Shown piece by piece: positions 61,843 to 64,000 of a stretch of 64,000 nt of DNA. The translations under genes and the position numbers were made by a program. Source of the stretch: VXPQ01 sp965116435 (GTDB taxonomy: Bacteria > Bacteroidota > Rhodothermia > Rhodothermales > VXPQ01); assembly GCA_965116435.1 (NCBI GenBank), contig OZ220686.1:2046001-2110000 (forward strand), written 5' to 3'. The notes under the pieces were generated by a model. That model saw only the letters and a program-made list of their open reading frames with translations, was not told the origin of the DNA and did no database searches. Numbering within the stretch: the first letter of the stretch is position 1; every line of letters starts with the position of its first letter.

Positions 61843-62949
61843 ATGGACGGACAACTGGACAAACTGACGATAAGGGGCTTCAAGTCAATTCGGGATCTGG
61901 ACGGATTTGAGCTCAAGAACCTGAATGTGTTTGTTGGAGCCAACGGAGCGGGAAAAAGCAATCTCCTTTCTTTCTTCCGCATGCTTCGATCATTGATTGA
62001 CGGCAATCTCAGTGACTATGTTCGAGAAAGCGGCGGTATTAGTGACCTTCTGCATAACGGCAGAAAGGCTACGGATGAGATGTACTTCGAGACGCGCTTC
62101 GGGCCACATGGTTACCGATTTACGCTGAAACCCGGCCCAGGGGAGGATTTTGCTCTTTCCGATGAGGCCAGATATTATGCATACGGGGCAAGCGACTGGT
62201 GGAAACTGGGAACAAGCAACGACAATCAATCACTTCTGGTTAAAGAGGCTCTTAGGGATTTGCATGCTAGTCAGTACAGCAGGCCTGTTTACAATACCAT
62301 TCGATCCTGGGTTGTGTATCATTTTCACGATACAAGTCCTACGGCCGGTATGCGCCATGCCGAGATTATCGAAGACCATGAGATTCTACGGCCTGATGCG
62401 TCCAATATCGCACCATTTCTGGCTCATATTCGCGAAGAAAAAAAGTATGTCTACGAGGAAATTGTCAATGCATGTAGACTGGTCACGCCCTTTCTGGATG
62501 ACTTCCTGTTGAAGCCACAGAAATTCGGTCCGAAGACGAAGGTGTCTCTATCTTGGAAGACCAAAGGGTCAGATTATCCGATGCAAGTGTACCACCTTTC
62601 TGATGGGAGCATTCGGTTCATTTGCTTGGCGACCGCGCTCCTTCAGCCTGACCCACCTCCGTCTCTCATTATTGACGAGCCTGAATTGGGCATGCACCCG
62701 GAGGCCATACGTATTTTGGGGGAATTGATCAACAGCGCTGCGAAGGAAACCCAACTGATAGTTGCTACGCAGTCACCGCTATTGCTTGACCAATTTGCTA
62801 TTGAGGACGTGATTGTTGTCAACCGGAAGGACGGACAGTCCACGTTCGAACGGCTGAAAGAGAAGGATTTCACAGTTTGGCTCGAAGACTACTCGGTAGG
62901 AGAGCTATGGGCTAAGAACGTGATCGCGGGAGGAACCAGCCATGAGTAG
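61843..62949 (+). CDS. AAA family ATPase (OLD/RecF-like, AAA_21), likely defence protein
   Basis: A protein of 368 residues. It begins MDGQLDKLTIRGFKSIRDLD; Walker A is FVGANGAGKSNLLSFFRML, the signature region is LSDGSIRFICLATALL, and Walker B LIIDEPELGMHPEAIRILGE is followed by TQLIVATQSPLLLDQF (switch His replaced by Gln-Ser). The small size and SMC-like layout match ATPases that pair with TOPRIM nucleases in phage-defence operons. A GGAGG sits 9 bases before ATG 61843, so this start is preferred over 61834. Its stop overlaps the next start by 8 bases. GC content is low. Confidence 0.88.
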   Translation: MDGQLDKLTIRGFKSIRDLDGFELKNLNVFVGANGAGKSNLLSFFRMLRSLIDGNLSDYVRESGGISDLLHNGRKATDEMYFETRFGPHGYRFTLKPGPGEDFALSDEARYYAYGASDWWKLGTSNDNQSLLVKEALRDLHASQYSRPVYNTIRSWVVYHFHDTSPTAGMRHAEIIEDHEILRPDASNIAPFLAHIREEKKYVYEEIVNACRLVTPFLDDFLLKPQKFGPKTKVSLSWKTKGSDYPMQVYHLSDGSIRFICLATALLQPDPPPSLIIDEPELGMHPEAIRILGELINSAAKETQLIVATQSPLLLDQFAIEDVIVVNRKDGQSTFERLKEKDFTVWLEDYSVGELWAKNVIAGGTSHE

Positions 62950-63124
62950 CCCCGTAGCCGTTATCGTCATTGTGGAAGGACCAGCGGAGGAGTGCTTCAT
63001 CAAAGATGTCCTTGCCCCGTACCTCGGCGCAAAGAACGTATTCATGACACCGATCATCCTCTCGAAACCGGGGCAAAAAGGCGGTGATGTGCGCTTCGTA
63101 CGCGCCTGGAATCACTTCCTTTAA
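62942..63124 (+). pseudogene. DUF4276 (TOPRIM-like) protein, truncated after 60 residues
   Basis: AVIVIVEGPAEECFIKDVLA followed by PYLGAKNVFMTPIILSKPGQ, KGGDV matches the N-terminus of DUF4276, a TOPRIM-like family of about 200 residues that is usually the partner of AAA ATPases. The first catalytic Glu (VEGPAEE) is present. The later acidic residues and the rest are missing. The frame stops directly at the 3' end of the convergent SPFH gene, overlapping its stop by 2 bases, as expected if a deletion joined them. Coupling to the ATPase gene (8-base overlap) indicates an original two-gene operon. Confidence 0.78.
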
Positions 63125-63993
63125 TTCGATGACCGCAAGTCAAGAATAGGGAAGGAGTTGCCGCCATTGAACGTGGGCAATTCGCCATTCCACTTTTCTA
63201 TCGCACGGAGATCAACGAGCCGGGGGTTCTGGGCCAGCGCCTGGGCTTCGCGTCTGATAGCATCTGCCCGCGCCTGCGACGTCGTTTCCACTTGATACGC
63301 TTCCGCATCGGCAGCCAACTGGATCTCTGCGGCAGATGCTTCGGCTTCGGTAATGCGGCGCAACTTTTCGTTTTCAGCGCGAAGCGCATCCTGTTCCGCC
63401 TTTACCTTGGCTTCGATGCTCGCGTTAAACTCGGCGGAAAACTGGAAATCCGTCACGGCTACGTTGGCAATGCGCATCGCTCCCTCGACCCCTTTATCCC
63501 GAAGGGTCTTGGCTATAAAGTCTGCAATTTCCTGTTCAATCTCCGCCTTTACAGTCGCTCGCTGCGTCACCAACTCTTCAGCCGTGAACCTTGCCGTAAC
63601 CGACTTGACGGATTCCTGAATGGCCGGGAAGATTACCGTTGCATCTATTTGCGCGCGTCTGCCAATCTGCTGGTACAGGGCAGGCACTATCGATCCGACC
63701 AGCGAATACTGAAGGGATACTTCGGTTTGTACCGTTTGCAGGTCCTTTGACGCGGCGGTCGCTACGGATTCCTCGGACTGGAGTTTGATGTTAACGCTGG
63801 TCACGTTATCGAGGAAGGGTCTCTTGAGATTGAGCCCTTCTTCCATGGGGGTATCCTGTACGGCCCCGAATGTGGTAACGACTCCTACGTGGCCCGATCG
63901 CACGGCCTTAAACGACGACAACAGGAGAATGAATGCCACGAAAGAGGCTATGGCAATGGCAATGCCTTTGGGGGACAAGAAGTTCTGGATCAT
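63121..63993 (-). CDS. SPFH/prohibitin family membrane protein
   Basis: A protein of 290 residues. A membrane helix near the N-terminus (IAIAIASFVAFILLLSSFKA) is followed by the SPFH fold (VRSGHVGVVTTFGAVQDTPM, GLNLKRPFLDNVTSVNIKLQ, ELVTQRATVKAEIEQEIADF) and an Ala/Glu-rich coiled coil (KAEQDALRAENEKLRRITEA). It is prohibitin-like, forming oligomeric membrane rings that act as chaperones or protease regulators. The HflK/HflC partner is not visible. GC content is nearer to normal than in the defence genes, so it probably marks the edge of the island. Confidence 0.9.
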   Translation of the reverse strand: MIQNFLSPKGIAIAIASFVAFILLLSSFKAVRSGHVGVVTTFGAVQDTPMEEGLNLKRPFLDNVTSVNIKLQSEESVATAASKDLQTVQTEVSLQYSLVGSIVPALYQQIGRRAQIDATVIFPAIQESVKSVTARFTAEELVTQRATVKAEIEQEIADFIAKTLRDKGVEGAMRIANVAVTDFQFSAEFNASIEAKVKAEQDALRAENEKLRRITEAEASAAEIQLAADAEAYQVETTSQARADAIRREAQALAQNPRLVDLRAIEKWNGELPTFNGGNSFPILDLRSSN

Positions 63994-64000
63994 GGCGTCG

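Overview
The window is about 64 kb of GC-rich bacterial chromosome. Type III glutamine synthetase, DUF2480, DUF4199 and DUF5686 proteins, a TonB-dependent receptor with a carboxypeptidase-like domain, an isolated atpD-atpC pair and several S1 sulfatases together suggest a marine member of the Bacteroidota/Rhodothermota lineage, most likely Rhodothermales-like. This is inferred from gene content; there is no rRNA in the window to place it. Most genes are housekeeping or polysaccharide-degradation genes. Three stretches look accessory.

Layout. 1-7.7 kb: the end of a cysteine desulfurase, a DUF2480 gene, recG, a secreted sulfatase and an octaheme cytochrome/TPR lipoprotein. 7.7-9.8 kb: an AT-rich island with a DNA methyltransferase-nuclease fusion broken at a G10 tract. 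9.8-19.5 kb: a PHP-domain phosphodiesterase, a DUF3224 gene, tRNA-Ile2(CAT), a sugar isomerase/epimerase, an Lrp regulator with glnN, a D-threonine-aldolase-like enzyme, and atpC-atpD. 19.7-30.7 kb: a TonB-dependent receptor, then a tight minus-strand operon miaB / sigma-54 activator / lptE-like / glycosyltransferase / TPR / anmK / thiL, with tRNA-Gln upstream. 31-43.7 kb: ribD-ribE, a decayed RHH antitoxin plus class A beta-lactamase pair, three sulfatases, a Fic protein, an ABC-2 exporter with an unusual soluble tail, and tonB. 43.9-59 kb: a DUF5686 outer-membrane protein, a FAD oxidoreductase, DUF4199, an AAA/DUF4143 ATPase, an amino-acid decarboxylase, YceI, DoxX, a PhoD-like phosphatase, one sulfatase and one internally deleted sulfatase. 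59.2-63.1 kb: a defence island with an NgoMIV-type restriction-modification pair, a remnant of a Mod methyltransferase, an AAA ATPase and a truncated TOPRIM (DUF4276) partner. It ends against an SPFH/prohibitin gene.

Functional themes. Six S1 sulfatases (one internally deleted) together with a TonB-dependent receptor and a TonB protein fit feeding on sulfated algal polysaccharides. No SusD partner or glycoside hydrolase is seen, so substrates cannot be named. DNA-level defence is over-represented and partly decayed. An unannotated family of intergenic repeats with GGATGC...GCATCC ends is scattered through the window. It has three full copies, one truncated copy and three solitary hairpins, and one copy supplies the start of a secreted protein. 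The best leads are the G10 tract in the methyltransferase-nuclease gene, this MITE/BIME-like family, the RHH-beta-lactamase gene pair with two independent frame disruptions, and the AAA-TOPRIM remnant.

All calls come from reading translations, motifs and DNA repeats by eye. No database searches were run, so family names are recognition-based and starts are best judgements.
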